From NCBI RefSeq assembly GCF_021653995.1, contig NZ_JAJJOZ010000004.1, positions 62,001 to 126,000 of the forward strand: a DNA stretch of 64,000 nt, in the 5' to 3' direction. Source of the stretch: Allopusillimonas lactea (lineage in GTDB: Bacteria > Pseudomonadota > Gammaproteobacteria > Burkholderiales > Burkholderiaceae_B). Within the stretch, counting starts at the first letter, position 1. Every line of letters begins with the position of its first letter. The position numbers were made by a program, and so were the translations under genes. Under the pieces are notes generated by a model, which was not told the origin of the DNA, made no database searches, and saw only the letters and a program-made list of their open reading frames with translations. This document shows, in pieces, positions 16,505 to 25,899 of the stretch.

Positions 16505-16957
16505 TCAGCAGGCGCCGCGTTCTACCTGAACAGCCTTGTGCTGTACAAACGCCATCGTAGCCTGCATCAGCGCAGCCACCTTATATGCGTCGCCCTCGCC
16601 CACGTACGCGCGGATTTCACCCGTGCACACCGCAAGCGTCCTGCCCGCGTTGTGCACCTTTCCTACCGCCAGGAAACGCTCGCCAACGGCCGGGCGCAAC
16701 ATATTGATCTTGAATTCGGCGGTCACCACCTCGCACTCCGGCGGCGCCTGCGTCAAGGCCGCGTAGCCGCAGGCCGTATCCACCAACCCCGCCACTGCGC
16801 CACCGTGCAAAAACCCGTGCTGCTGCGCAATATGGCGAGAAAACGGCACGGCAATATGCACCTCGCCGTTCTCCACCAGCACTAACTGCGCGCCGAACGT
16901 TTCCATCAAGCCCTGTGCGCCAAAGCTGGCGGTAATCCGCTGCCAGGTGGTTTCCAT
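16505..16957 (-). CDS. PaaI-family hotdog-fold acyl-CoA thioesterase
   Basis: This 150-residue hotdog-fold protein contains the PaaI/YdiI-type signature QQHGFLHGGAVAGLVDTACGYAA, where the HGG and the acidic residue about eight positions later are catalytic. A VTAEFKINMLRPAVGE strand follows. Such enzymes hydrolyse aryl- or short-chain acyl-CoA in the cytoplasm. It stands alone: 390 bases without a gene precede the typA end, and a further 395 bases separate it from the TonB receptor start. The natural substrate cannot be told. Confidence 0.82.
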   Translation of the reverse strand: METTWQRITASFGAQGLMETFGAQLVLVENGEVHIAVPFSRHIAQQHGFLHGGAVAGLVDTACGYAALTQAPPECEVVTAEFKINMLRPAVGERFLAVGKVHNAGRTLAVCTGEIRAYVGEGDAYKVAALMQATMAFVQHKAVQVERGAC

Positions 16958-17220
16958 GCGTCGATCTCCAAATTGTTGTCATTTATCGCGTGCATTGCCT
17001 GCCATCGTCTACGGCAAGACCCCACGCCGGAAAACAATGCGCGTCCCAGTGTAATCCGGCAATACTGCCTCTTGGGCGGCGAAGAGACAAGTCTTGTGAT
17101 CGTCGAGTGCTACCGTGTGCGGGGACGAGGCGGCGACGCAGATTGATAGCCATGCTTCCTCGATTCGAGGCGTCGCACGACGGACAGTTTGAACTGTTGA
17201 TCGTACTTCGTCATGAAAAA

Positions 17221-17258
17221 CACCCCAAAGGTTGGATCGGTGTCCAACTTTTGGGGTG
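17221..17258 (-). terminator. Intrinsic terminator downstream of typA
   Basis: A 16-bp stem with one G-T pair (CACCCCAAAGGTTGGA at 17221-17236 with TCCAACTTTTGGGGTG at 17243-17258) is followed on the minus strand by TTTTTC. It lies 89 bases past the typA stop, so it fits as the end of the rimP-typA transcript. The rest of 16958-17347 holds no gene that I can support. Confidence 0.6.
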
Positions 17259-17347
17259 CATTTCAGCCGGGTTCAGTCGGCGAGCCGGTTTTTATCTTGC
17301 CATGCCCCGGCGCCTTGAATGCAGGGCGCGGGCCGGCATATGCGCGC

Positions 17348-19171
17348 TCAGACCGCGCCTTCGCGCGCCATGCGGCGACGCTCGTGCTCTTGCAGGTAGC
17401 GCTTGCGCAGGCGGATCGACTTGGGCGTGACTTCGACCAGTTCATCATCGTTGATGAACTCGACCGCATATTCAAGCGTAAGTTGGATGGGCGGCACCAG
17501 GTCGATGTGCTCGTCCTTGCCCGAGGCACGCACGTTGGTGAGCTTCTTTTCTTTGATGGGATTGACGACCAGATCGTTGTCGCGGCTGTGAATGCCGATG
17601 ATCATGCCTTCATACAGAGCATCCTGCGGCGACACGAACATGCGACCGCGATCCTGCAGCTTCCACAAGGCATAGGCCACGGCGCCGCCTTCGTCCTGGC
17701 TGATCAGCACACCGTTGCGACGCTCGCCCACGCCACCTTCGCGCATCGGTGCGTAATCGTCGAAAATGTGGCTCATCAAGCCCGTGCCGCGCGTCAGCGT
17801 CATGAATTCGCTCTGAAAGCCGATCAAGCCCCGCGCGGGAATGCGGTACTCAAGGCGCACACGGCCGCGGCCGTCAGGCTGCATGTCCTGCAGATCACCC
17901 TTGCGGCGGCCCAGCTCTTCCATCACGCCGCCCTGATGAGATTCTTCAACGTCCACCGTCAGCAGTTCGTAGGGCTCCAGCCGCACGCCGTTTTCTTCCT
18001 TGAACACCACGCGCGGGCGCGACACGGCCATTTCGTAGCCTTCGCGACGCATGTTCTCGACCAGAATCGTCAGGTGCAATTCGCCCCGGCCGCTAACTTC
18101 GAAAACGGTATCGTCATCGGTATCCTTGACGCGCAGCGCAACATTGGACTTGAGTTCGCGCTCAAGGCGGTCGCGCAGTTGGCGGCTGGTGACGAACTTG
18201 CCTTCGCGGCCGGCCAGCGGCGAGGTGTTAACCATGAAGTTCATCGTCAGCGTGGGCTCATCGATGCGCAGCAGCGGCAAGGCCTCGGGCTGGGCCGGAT
18301 CCATGACCGTGCAGCCGATGCCGATTTCTTCGATGCCGTTGATGAGTACGATGTCGCCGGCCTCCGCCTCATCGACCAGTACGCGATCCAGGCCATGGAA
18401 CTGCAGCACCTGATTGACACGGCCCTTGATGGGCGCACCCTCGGGGCCAAATTTGACGACCACGTCCTGCCCGGCGCGCAGTCGGCCGCGGTTGATGCGG
18501 CCGACGCCGATCTTGCCCACATAGCTGCTGTAGTCCAGCGAGATGATCTGCATCTGCAGCGGGCCATTGGGATCGTCTTCGCGCTGCGGCACGTGCTTTA
18601 GAATGGCCTCGAACAGCGGACGCATATCGCCTGAACGCACATCATCGGTCAGGCCCGCATAGCCAGCCAGCCCGGACGCGTAGATCACCGGAAAGTCGAG
18701 TTGCTCTTCCGTCGCACCCAGCTTGTCGAACAAATCGAAAGTGGCGTTGATGACGTAGTCGGGGCGAGCGCCGTGGCGGTCGATTTTATTGACCAGCACA
18801 ATAGGCTTCAAGCCAAGCGCGAGCGCCTTCCTGGTGACGAAACGTGTCTGAGGCATAGGCCCTTCGACCGCGTCCACCAGCAGCACCACACCGTCCACCA
18901 TGGACAGCACCCGCTCGACTTCGCCGCCGAAATCGGCGTGCCCCGGCGTGTCAATGATGTTGATGTGCGTACCTTCGTATTCAACGGCACAGTTCTTGGC
19001 CAGAATCGTGATGCCGCGTTCTTTCTCGATATCCCCGGAATCCATGACCCGTTCGGAAATCTGCTGGTTGTCGCGGAACGTGCCGGACTGACGCAGCAAC
19101 TGGTCCACCAACGTAGTCTTGCCGTGGTCGACGTGGGCGATGATCGCCACATTGCGCAAAGCGCGATTCAT
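17348..19171 (-). CDS. typA: Ribosome-associated GTPase TypA/BipA
   Basis: The 607-residue translational GTPase of the EF-G/LepA class has G1 in IIAHVDHGKTTLVDQLL near the N-terminus, G3 DTPGHADF and G4 NKIDR. A domain 2 and the BipA-specific C-terminal region follow, including RGLIGFQSEFMTLTRGTG. BipA binds the ribosome near EF-G's site and assists 50S assembly and stress adaptation. The start overlaps the truB stop by four bases, so it is the last gene of the rimP-nusA-infB-rbfA-truB-typA unit. Confidence 0.97.
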   Translation of the reverse strand: MNRALRNVAIIAHVDHGKTTLVDQLLRQSGTFRDNQQISERVMDSGDIEKERGITILAKNCAVEYEGTHINIIDTPGHADFGGEVERVLSMVDGVVLLVDAVEGPMPQTRFVTRKALALGLKPIVLVNKIDRHGARPDYVINATFDLFDKLGATEEQLDFPVIYASGLAGYAGLTDDVRSGDMRPLFEAILKHVPQREDDPNGPLQMQIISLDYSSYVGKIGVGRINRGRLRAGQDVVVKFGPEGAPIKGRVNQVLQFHGLDRVLVDEAEAGDIVLINGIEEIGIGCTVMDPAQPEALPLLRIDEPTLTMNFMVNTSPLAGREGKFVTSRQLRDRLERELKSNVALRVKDTDDDTVFEVSGRGELHLTILVENMRREGYEMAVSRPRVVFKEENGVRLEPYELLTVDVEESHQGGVMEELGRRKGDLQDMQPDGRGRVRLEYRIPARGLIGFQSEFMTLTRGTGLMSHIFDDYAPMREGGVGERRNGVLISQDEGGAVAYALWKLQDRGRMFVSPQDALYEGMIIGIHSRDNDLVVNPIKEKKLTNVRASGKDEHIDLVPPIQLTLEYAVEFINDDELVEVTPKSIRLRKRYLQEHERRRMAREGAV

Positions 19172-19929
19172 AGTTCATCCTTTTGTTGATCAGTTTCCGG
19201 CAGCAGGCCGGCGGGCAACGCATTCAGTGGGATCAGCGCCACTTTGGGATCGGGCAGCCCCTGCAATGCCTCCAGGCCGATCGCATCGTCGATGCGGAAA
19301 GGGCCGGCCTGTGTGCGCCGCAGGCGCTGCAGATGCGCCATGCAGCCCAATGCCCGGCCGATGTCCTGCGCCAGGGTGCGTATATAAGTACCTTTGCTGC
19401 ATTGCACGGCGATGTCGGCTTCGAGACCGTCGTCGCTCAGGCTCAGCAAATCCAAGTGGTGTATGGTGATCTGGCGCGCCGGGCGTTCGAGCTCGATGCC
19501 TTGTCGCGCATACTCATACAGCGGTTTGCCGTCGCGCTTGAGCGCCGAGTACATGGGCGGGATCTGCGAAATCTCGCCGCGAAAGCCTTCCAGCGCCTGC
19601 TCGAGTGCGTCGCGCGCCACCCCTCTGAAGCTTGCATCGGCGCGCGCCACAATATTGCCTGTCAAGTCGCCAGAATCCGTTTCTTCGCCAAAGCGCAGCG
19701 TGGCCACGTAGCCCTTGTCGGCATCGAGCAAGCGGCCGCAAATTTTGGTGGCCTTGCCCAGGCAGCAGATAAGCAGGCCGGTTGCGAAGGGGTCGAGCGT
19801 ACCCGTGTGCCCGGCCTTGCGGGCATCAAGGGTGCGCTTGGCGCGCTGCAGGGCGTGGTTGCTGGACAGGCCCTCGGGTTTGTCCAGCAACAGGACACCG
19901 TCGAGCATCTGCCCGCGTCGGGAAGCCAT
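19168..19929 (-). CDS. truB: tRNA pseudouridine-55 synthase TruB
   Basis: TruB (253 residues) isomerises U55 in the T-loop of tRNAs. The N-terminal LDKPEGLSSN and the catalytic motif AGHTGTLDPFATGLL, with the nucleophilic aspartate in TLDP, are present, followed by GRLLDADKGYVATLRFGEETDSGD and CSKGTYIRTLAQDIG. It is shorter than E. coli TruB (314 residues), with a brief C-terminal PUA-like tail. It is 33 bases downstream of rbfA and overlaps typA by four bases. Confidence 0.96.
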   Translation of the reverse strand: MASRRGQMLDGVLLLDKPEGLSSNHALQRAKRTLDARKAGHTGTLDPFATGLLICCLGKATKICGRLLDADKGYVATLRFGEETDSGDLTGNIVARADASFRGVARDALEQALEGFRGEISQIPPMYSALKRDGKPLYEYARQGIELERPARQITIHHLDLLSLSDDGLEADIAVQCSKGTYIRTLAQDIGRALGCMAHLQRLRRTQAGPFRIDDAIGLEALQGLPDPKVALIPLNALPAGLLPETDQQKDEL

Positions 19930-19962
19930 CGTTCTTGAAGTCCAGATAAAAACGACAGCCCT

Positions 19963-20373
19963 TCAGGGCTGTTCGTCGGGGTCCTCGGGTTCCGAGGGTT
20001 TGAAGACGCCGGGATCCGGGCGATTGGCGCGGTCGATGAGCTGCGAGAGCTCGATACCGCGTGCGAGAGCATCGTCGTGGACGAAACGCAGAGTTGGTAC
20101 GGTGTGGATGTGAAGCAGCTTGAACAACAGCGAATGCAGCCACCCGGCTTTTTCGTTCAGCGCGGCTGTGGCGGCCTCCGGGGTACCGCCGATGACGGTG
20201 AAGTACACCTTGGCATGGGCGTAGTCCGCCGACAGGTCGACGCTGGTGAGCGTGACCAGGCCGGCGCGCGAGACGTCGATCTCGCGCTGGATCAGCCCAG
20301 CCAGATCCTTCTGGATCTGGTCGGCCAGCCTGGTGTTGCGCCCCGGATTAGGTTTGGATTTGTGTCGGCCCAT
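19963..20373 (-). CDS. rbfA: 30S ribosome-binding factor RbfA
   Basis: RbfA (136 residues, a KH-like fold) binds immature 30S subunits and helps 16S rRNA 5'-end processing and cold adaptation. Recognisable parts are RLADQIQKDLAGLIQREI, VTLTSVDLSADYAHAKVYFT and TVPTLRFVHDDALARGIEL. An acidic, proline-rich tail (PSEPEDPDEQP) ends the protein. It lies 13 bases downstream of infB in the conserved operon. Confidence 0.96.
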   Translation of the reverse strand: MGRHKSKPNPGRNTRLADQIQKDLAGLIQREIDVSRAGLVTLTSVDLSADYAHAKVYFTVIGGTPEAATAALNEKAGWLHSLLFKLLHIHTVPTLRFVHDDALARGIELSQLIDRANRPDPGVFKPSEPEDPDEQP

Positions 20374-20386
20374 AATCGCTTACCGC

Positions 20387-23300
20387 TTACAGAGTGCGGG
20401 CAATCTCTTTGATTTCAAAGAACTCGAGCTGATCGCCGATTTCGATTTCGTTATAACCCTTGAGGGTGATACCGCAGTCGAAGCCCGACTTGACTTCTTT
20501 GACATCGTCCTTGAAACGGCGAAGGGATTCGAGCGAGCCCGTCCATTGCACCACATGATTGCGCAGCAGGCGAACCTGGGCATCGCGTCGCACGAAACCA
20601 TCCGTGACCATGCAGCCAGCGATATTGCCGATGCGCGACACATGGAACACCTCGCGGATCTCGGCCATGCCGATGACCTCTTCGCGCTTCTCGGGCGCGA
20701 GCATGCCGGACAGGGCATTGCGTACATCATCCACAGCGTCGTAAATGATATTGTAGTACCGCAGGTCGATGCCGTTGTGCTCGGCCAGCTTCTTGGCGCT
20801 TTGCTCGGCGCGAACATTAAAACCAATCACCACCGCATGCGAGGCAATCGCCAGGTTGACGTCGCTCTCGGAGATGCCACCTACGGCGGCGTGGACCACT
20901 TGCACACGCACCTCGTCGGTGGACAGCTTGACCAGCGAAGACACCAGCGCTTCCTGCGAGCCCTGCACGTCAGTCTTGATGATAAGTGCCAGCGTCTGCG
21001 TGCCTTCGCCGATGTTCTCGAACATGGACTCAAGCTTGGCGGCCTGCTGCTTGGCGAGCTTGACGTCGCGGAACTTGCCTTGGCGGAACAAGGCGATTTC
21101 GCGCGCCTTCCGTTCGTCGACCATGGCAATGACCTCGTCGCCCGCCGCCGGCACCTCTGTAAGGCCTTGGATCTCGACAGGTATCGATGGGCCTGCAGAG
21201 GCAAGCGGCTTGCCGTTTTCATTCAACATGGCGCGCACGCGGCCGTAGCTGGCGCCTGCGAGCAGCGCATCGCCGCGATTGAGCGTACCGCTTTGCACCA
21301 GCACGGTGGCCACCGGGCCACGGCCCTTGTCCAGACGCGCTTCGATCACGATACCCTTGGCTGGCGCGTCGACAGGCGCCTTCAGTTCGAGGATTTCGGC
21401 CTGCAGCAGCACGTTCTCGAGCAGATCATCAATACCCTGGCCGGTCTTGGCAGACACACCAATGAACGGCACATCGCCACCGTATTCTTCCGGCACTACC
21501 TGTTCGGCGACCAACTCTTGCTTGACGCGTTCGGGGTTGCCATCGGGCTTGTCGATCTTGGTGATCGCCACCACCAGGGGCACATTGGCTGCCTTGGCGT
21601 GGTGGATGGCTTCCTTGGTTTGCGGCATAACGCCGTCATCGGAGGCCACCACGAGAATGACAATATCGGTCGCCTTGGTACCACGCGCACGCATAGCGGT
21701 AAACGCCTCGTGGCCCGGGGTATCCAGGAAGGTGACCATGCCGCGGTCGGTCTTGACGTTATAGGCGCCGATATGCTGCGTGATGCCGCCTGCTTCGCCG
21801 GAGGCAACCTTGGTGCGGCGGATATAGTCGAGCAGCGAAGTCTTGCCGTGATCGACGTGGCCCATGACCGTGACGACCGGCGCGCGCGGCAAGGATTCGG
21901 CCTCGGAACCTTCAACCGTATCGAGGAACGCTTCGGGATCGTCCAGCTTGGCCGCAATGGCAGCGTGACCCAGTTCTTCGACCACGATCATGGCGGTTTC
22001 CTGGTCCAGCACCTGGTTGATGGTGACCATCTGGCCGAGCTTCATCAGATGCTTGATGACCTCGGATGCCTTGATGGACATCTTGTGAGCCAGATCAGCC
22101 ACGGAAATCGTTTCGGGCACGTGTACCTCGCGCGAGATGAACTCGGCCTGTTGCGGCTCTTTGCGCTCGGGCTGGGCATTGCGACCACGGCCGCCCTTGG
22201 CGCCCTTGGCGCCCTTGCCTGCTTTGCCGCCGGCACGCCAGCCGTCACGGCTGGGCGCCGCGGGTGCGGCGTCGGGACGCGCCGCCGGCTTCTTGCGGCC
22301 AGCGTCATCGGACCAGGACGAGGAAACCTCGGCGACCTTGATGGTTTTCTTGACCTCACCGCCGGCCTTGGTTTCTTTCTTGCCCTTGGCGCCGGCTGGC
22401 TTGTGCAGCGTGCCCGAAATACCTTGCTGTTCGGGCTCGGGCGCCTTCAGCACCTTGCGCGGACGCTGCAGCATTTCGCGCAGCGCAGCCGCTTCGGCCT
22501 CGGCGGCGCGGCGAGCGCGCTCGCGATCACCGTCGGCGGCCTTGGGCGCTTCTGCGGGCGCCGCGCGGCGCGGTGCGGTTGCACTGCGCACAGGCGCCTT
22601 GACGGCACGATTTTCTGTGCGACCCGGTGCAGGACGTTCATCGGCTTCGGACGCGGCTTCGGGCTGTGCGGCAGCAGATTGAGCGGACACGGGAACCTCA
22701 GGCTCAGCCTTGGCGGGCGCAGCTTGCGCGGGCGCTTCAGCCCCGATGGCAGGTGCTGTCGTTTCAGCTTGAGACGGCGGTGCTTCGGGCGCTGCGGGCG
22801 CCGCTTCAGCGGCCTGCGCCGACTGTGCGACCTCGCTGGCCGACGGCGCTAGCGTCTCGGCCAGAGGCGTCTGAGCCGGCTCGGATGCAACAGGCGCTGG
22901 CTCGGCATGTGCAGGCGCGGCAGGCTCGGGTTCGGGCTGCGTCACTGCGGGTTCGGCCGCTGCCTGGATCTCTTGCACGGGTGCAGCCTCCGCCGCCTTG
23001 ACAGGCGCCTCGGGCGCAACCGTTTCCGGCGCTTCAGCCTGCGATGCGGGCATAGGCTCAGGCATGCTGGCAGCCGCCGGCGCCTCGGCCTGTGCGCGGG
23101 CTTCGGCCTGAGCCCTGGCTTCGGCAGCCAGTTCGACCGGATCGCGCTTCACGAACACACGCTTCTTGCGCACCTCGACCTGGATCGTGCGGGAACGGCC
23201 CGACCCATCGGCCTGCCGGATCTCGGAGGTCTGTTTGCGGGTCAGGGTGATCTTCTTGCCCTCGTTCCCACCATGCGCGCGGCGCAACGAATCAAGTAGT

Positions 23301-23434
23301 TTCGCCTTGTCCGCATCGGTGACGACGTCGTCGACCGACCTGAGTTCAACGCCAGCGCCACGCAGCTGCTCCAGCAGCGCGTCCGCAGGCATTTTCAGTT
23401 CAACGGCGAACTGGGCGACGGTGTTACTTGACAT
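20387..23434 (-). CDS. infB: Translation initiation factor IF-2
   Basis: IF-2 (1015 residues) delivers fMet-tRNA to the 30S subunit and promotes subunit joining. An N-terminal IF2_N domain (FAVELKMPADALLEQLRGAG) is followed by about 350 residues of Ala/Pro/Glu-rich low-complexity linker. A second IF2_N-like segment (SVADLAHKMSIKASEVIKHL) comes next, then the GTPase domain at about residue 515 onward (VMGHVDHGKTSLLDYIRRT, DTPGHEAF, TKIDK) and the C-terminal beta-barrel domains. It lies 66 bases downstream of nusA. Long alanine-rich linkers are usual for IF-2 of GC-rich proteobacteria. Confidence 0.98.
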   Translation of the reverse strand: MSSNTVAQFAVELKMPADALLEQLRGAGVELRSVDDVVTDADKAKLLDSLRRAHGGNEGKKITLTRKQTSEIRQADGSGRSRTIQVEVRKKRVFVKRDPVELAAEARAQAEARAQAEAPAAASMPEPMPASQAEAPETVAPEAPVKAAEAAPVQEIQAAAEPAVTQPEPEPAAPAHAEPAPVASEPAQTPLAETLAPSASEVAQSAQAAEAAPAAPEAPPSQAETTAPAIGAEAPAQAAPAKAEPEVPVSAQSAAAQPEAASEADERPAPGRTENRAVKAPVRSATAPRRAAPAEAPKAADGDRERARRAAEAEAAALREMLQRPRKVLKAPEPEQQGISGTLHKPAGAKGKKETKAGGEVKKTIKVAEVSSSWSDDAGRKKPAARPDAAPAAPSRDGWRAGGKAGKGAKGAKGGRGRNAQPERKEPQQAEFISREVHVPETISVADLAHKMSIKASEVIKHLMKLGQMVTINQVLDQETAMIVVEELGHAAIAAKLDDPEAFLDTVEGSEAESLPRAPVVTVMGHVDHGKTSLLDYIRRTKVASGEAGGITQHIGAYNVKTDRGMVTFLDTPGHEAFTAMRARGTKATDIVILVVASDDGVMPQTKEAIHHAKAANVPLVVAITKIDKPDGNPERVKQELVAEQVVPEEYGGDVPFIGVSAKTGQGIDDLLENVLLQAEILELKAPVDAPAKGIVIEARLDKGRGPVATVLVQSGTLNRGDALLAGASYGRVRAMLNENGKPLASAGPSIPVEIQGLTEVPAAGDEVIAMVDERKAREIALFRQGKFRDVKLAKQQAAKLESMFENIGEGTQTLALIIKTDVQGSQEALVSSLVKLSTDEVRVQVVHAAVGGISESDVNLAIASHAVVIGFNVRAEQSAKKLAEHNGIDLRYYNIIYDAVDDVRNALSGMLAPEKREEVIGMAEIREVFHVSRIGNIAGCMVTDGFVRRDAQVRLLRNHVVQWTGSLESLRRFKDDVKEVKSGFDCGITLKGYNEIEIGDQLEFFEIKEIARTL

Positions 23435-23500
23435 TCGACTCTCTCTTGCTTTTTCAGCTACTTATCGTTAAACACATCCTGACTCATATAAGCATATGCG

Positions 23501-24985
23501 TCAGGCCTCGTCGTCAAACCAGTGGGCACGCGCGCGCATGATCATCTGGCTGGCCTCTTCTTCCGACAGGCCGCTGATCTCGGCCAGTTCATCGGTTGCC
23601 AGCTCGGCCAGATCATCCAGCGTGAGCACTTCATTTTCGGCCAACTTGGATACCAGCTCGGGCGTCATGCCTTCAATCTCGAGCAGGTCTTTGGCGACGG
23701 ACTGAGCGCGCTCTTCCTGGGCAATGGCTTCGGTGAGCAGCGCGTTGCGGGCGCGGGTGCGCAACTCGTTGATCGTGTCTTCATCGAAGGCCTCGATCTC
23801 GAGCAATTCCTGCATCGGCACGTAGGCGATTTCCTCAATGCCGGTAAAGCCCTCATCGATGAGAATATCGGCCACTTCCTCGTCGACATCCAGCCGCGTG
23901 ATGAAGGTCTGGCGCAGTTCGGCGCGCTCTTCTTCCTGGCGGTTCTGGTTCTCTTCCGGCGTCATGATATTGATCTGCCAGCCGGTGAGTTCGGATGCCA
24001 GGCGCACGTTCTGCCCGCGCGCACCGATGGCCTTGGGCAGGTTCTCGGCATCGACGACGACATCCATGGCGTGCCTGTCTTCGTCAACCACGATGGACTC
24101 AACGTTGGCCGGCGCCAGCGCGCCGATGACGAATTCGGCCGGGTCTTCTGCCCACAGTACGATATCGACCTGCTCGCCACCCAACTCATTGCGCACAGCG
24201 GTGACGCGTGAACCGCGCATGCCAACGCACGTGCCGATAGGGTCGATGCGCTTGTCGTAGGCCACCACGGCGATCTTGGCGCGCACGCCGGGATCACGGG
24301 CGGCTGCCTTGATCTCGAGCAGGCCTTGCTCGATCTCGGGAACCTCGTTCTCGAACAATTGGCGGATGAAATCGGGCGCGGTGCGCGACAGGATCACCTG
24401 CTGACCACGCGCGGCGCGATCCACCTTGAGCACCCAGGCGCGCACGCGATCACCCACCCGGATGTTTTCTTTGGGGATCATCTCGCTGCGCGGCAGCCGG
24501 GCCTCGATCTTCCCGGTTTCGATGATGGCATCGCCTTTATCCATGCGCTTGACGGAACCGGACACGATGTTTTCGCCACGCTCGAGGAAGTCGTTGAGCA
24601 CTTGTTCGCGCTCAGCATCGCGGATTTTCTGCAGAATGGCCTGCTTGGCCGCCTGCGCGCCGATGCGGCCGAATTCTTCCGGCTCGAGCGGCTCTTCGAT
24701 GTATTCGCCCACCTCTATGCCGGGAATGATTTCCTGGGCCTCGGAATACAGCTCCTGCTGGTCGGGTTCCTGCAGGCCCGCATCGTCGGGCACCACCAGC
24801 CAGCGGCGATAACCTTCATGTTCGCCAGTGTTGCGATCGATGGTGACTCGGATGTCAGCGTCTTCTTTGAAGCGCTTTTTCATGGCGGATGCCAAGGCGC
24901 TTTCCAGCGCGCCGAACACGACTTCGCGCTCGACGTTTTTTTCACGCGCCAGGGCGTCAACCAGCAAAAGAATTTCGCGACTCAT
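23501..24985 (-). CDS. nusA: Transcription termination/antitermination factor NusA
   Basis: NusA (494 residues) binds RNA polymerase and nascent RNA, and modulates pausing, intrinsic and Rho termination, and rRNA antitermination. The N-terminal domain (LLLVDALAREKNVEREVVFGALESALASA), S1 domain, two KH domains (DPIGTCVGMRGSRVTAVRNELGGE and AIGARGQNVRLASELTGW) and two C-terminal acidic HhH repeats are visible. The start overlaps the rimP stop by four bases. Because NusA acts on terminator hairpins, the terminator in this operon's leader is a plausible feedback site. Confidence 0.98.
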   Translation of the reverse strand: MSREILLLVDALAREKNVEREVVFGALESALASAMKKRFKEDADIRVTIDRNTGEHEGYRRWLVVPDDAGLQEPDQQELYSEAQEIIPGIEVGEYIEEPLEPEEFGRIGAQAAKQAILQKIRDAEREQVLNDFLERGENIVSGSVKRMDKGDAIIETGKIEARLPRSEMIPKENIRVGDRVRAWVLKVDRAARGQQVILSRTAPDFIRQLFENEVPEIEQGLLEIKAAARDPGVRAKIAVVAYDKRIDPIGTCVGMRGSRVTAVRNELGGEQVDIVLWAEDPAEFVIGALAPANVESIVVDEDRHAMDVVVDAENLPKAIGARGQNVRLASELTGWQINIMTPEENQNRQEEERAELRQTFITRLDVDEEVADILIDEGFTGIEEIAYVPMQELLEIEAFDEDTINELRTRARNALLTEAIAQEERAQSVAKDLLEIEGMTPELVSKLAENEVLTLDDLAELATDELAEISGLSEEEASQMIMRARAHWFDDEA

Positions 24986-25464
24986 CGCTTTCTACCCTTG
25001 AAATCGAGAATGGGATCCAGTTTGGCGCGATCGACCTCTTCAAAGGTGAACGCAATTGACGCGGGTGCGCCCTTGGCCTCTTCGAGCTCGAGGCTGAACG
25101 TAGGCGATGCCGCCGCGTCCGCGCCTTCGGGCGCGCGCAGAACGCCGACGAACACCTTGCGATTATCGATCGGATTGCGCAGCCGCACCTCGACGCGCTC
25201 ACCGGAGAACCGGATGAAGTCGGCAAGCCGCTTGAGCGGCCGATCGGTACCGGGCGAGCCAACCTCCAGTCGCTTGTAATCGATGTTCTCGACCTCGAAG
25301 ACGCGCGAAAGCTGCCGCGAGACGTACTCACAGTCTTCAATGCGCACGCCGTCGGGCCGGTCGATGGTGACACGCAACAGCCCCAGCGGCGCGCGCTCGA
25401 CGTCGACCAGCTCGATGTCTGTGCCAGCCAGCGCTTCTTGTGTCAAAGCAAAGATATCCGCCAT
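24982..25464 (-). CDS. rimP: Ribosome maturation factor RimP
   Basis: RimP (160 residues from the start at 25464) acts in 30S subunit assembly. The start is chosen because MADIFALTQEALAG is the usual N-terminus; in-frame codons upstream would have to be read through the terminator hairpin. Typical segments are ELVDVERAPLGLLRVTIDRPDG, the CEYVSRQLSRVFEVE helix and VGSPGTDRPLKRLADFIRF. It heads the operon and overlaps nusA by four bases. Its weak ribosome-binding site (GGA) lies directly after the T-tract of the leader terminator. Confidence 0.95.
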   Translation of the reverse strand: MADIFALTQEALAGTDIELVDVERAPLGLLRVTIDRPDGVRIEDCEYVSRQLSRVFEVENIDYKRLEVGSPGTDRPLKRLADFIRFSGERVEVRLRNPIDNRKVFVGVLRAPEGADAAASPTFSLELEEAKGAPASIAFTFEEVDRAKLDPILDFKGRKR

Positions 25465-25471
25465 AAAATCC

Positions 25472-25500
25472 AAAAAAAATGGGCTGTACGCCCCAGCCCA
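25472..25500 (-). terminator. Intrinsic terminator (attenuator) in the rimP leader
   Basis: Read on the minus strand, TGGGCTG, a 7-base loop and CAGCCCA form a stem followed by eight Ts (plus-strand stem 25480-25486 with 25494-25500, A tract 25472-25479). The T tract ends seven bases before the rimP ATG. No gene upstream on this strand needs a terminator here except the P450, whose stop is 400 bases away. It is therefore probably a regulatory attenuator of rimP-nusA-infB. Confidence 0.65.
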
Positions 25501-25524
25501 CTGTTGTCGCTCTTTGCCGCATAC

Positions 25525-25562
25525 GGCTCGTTCGTGCCCCGCATGCTGCCATGCACGGAGCC
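25525..25562 (-). promoter_or_regulatory. Structured leader stem-loop upstream of the rimP attenuator
   Basis: Nested inverted repeats on the minus strand give GGCTC/GAGCC outside, GTGC/GCAC in the middle and CATG/CATG inside. They lie just 5' of the terminator. Together they look like the 5' part of an attenuator leader. The remainder of 25563-25899 holds a 16-base palindrome (CGCCATGCGCATGGCG near 25728) and no supportable gene. Confidence 0.4.
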
Positions 25563-25899
25563 TCGACTTACCGTCGCCACAAAGACGCATTCGAAAATGT
25601 GCCGCTAGTATTGCCAAGTCAAGGTTACCGCATGACGAAAACAATATAGCTGTAAAGCCCTACATTCTAACAGAAAAATTAAAATTTTCCTGTAGAGTCC
25701 GGGCCTTACACGAGAAAAGCAACAATCGCCATGCGCATGGCGGCCCGCAGGCCGCCGGTGGCGCGCCACACCTTGCCAGGTGAAGCAGGACGGTGCCCTG
25801 CGCAATGCGATGCGCAGGCGCGGCGTGGTGCCTCCGCACCCAACAGCATTGACGCAACACCAAGCCACCCCATCCCAGGCGAAATACGCCTGACTGACG

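Noticed and set aside
17219..17260. Palindrome resembling IS150-type ends (ACCCCAAA...TTTGGGGT)
   Set aside because: There is no transposase or target duplication. The stem plus T run in the right place after typA is better explained as a terminator.
20246..22852. 868-residue plus-strand frame opposite infB
   Set aside because: It is antisense to IF-2 with a His/Gly/Arg-rich shadow composition and no domain.
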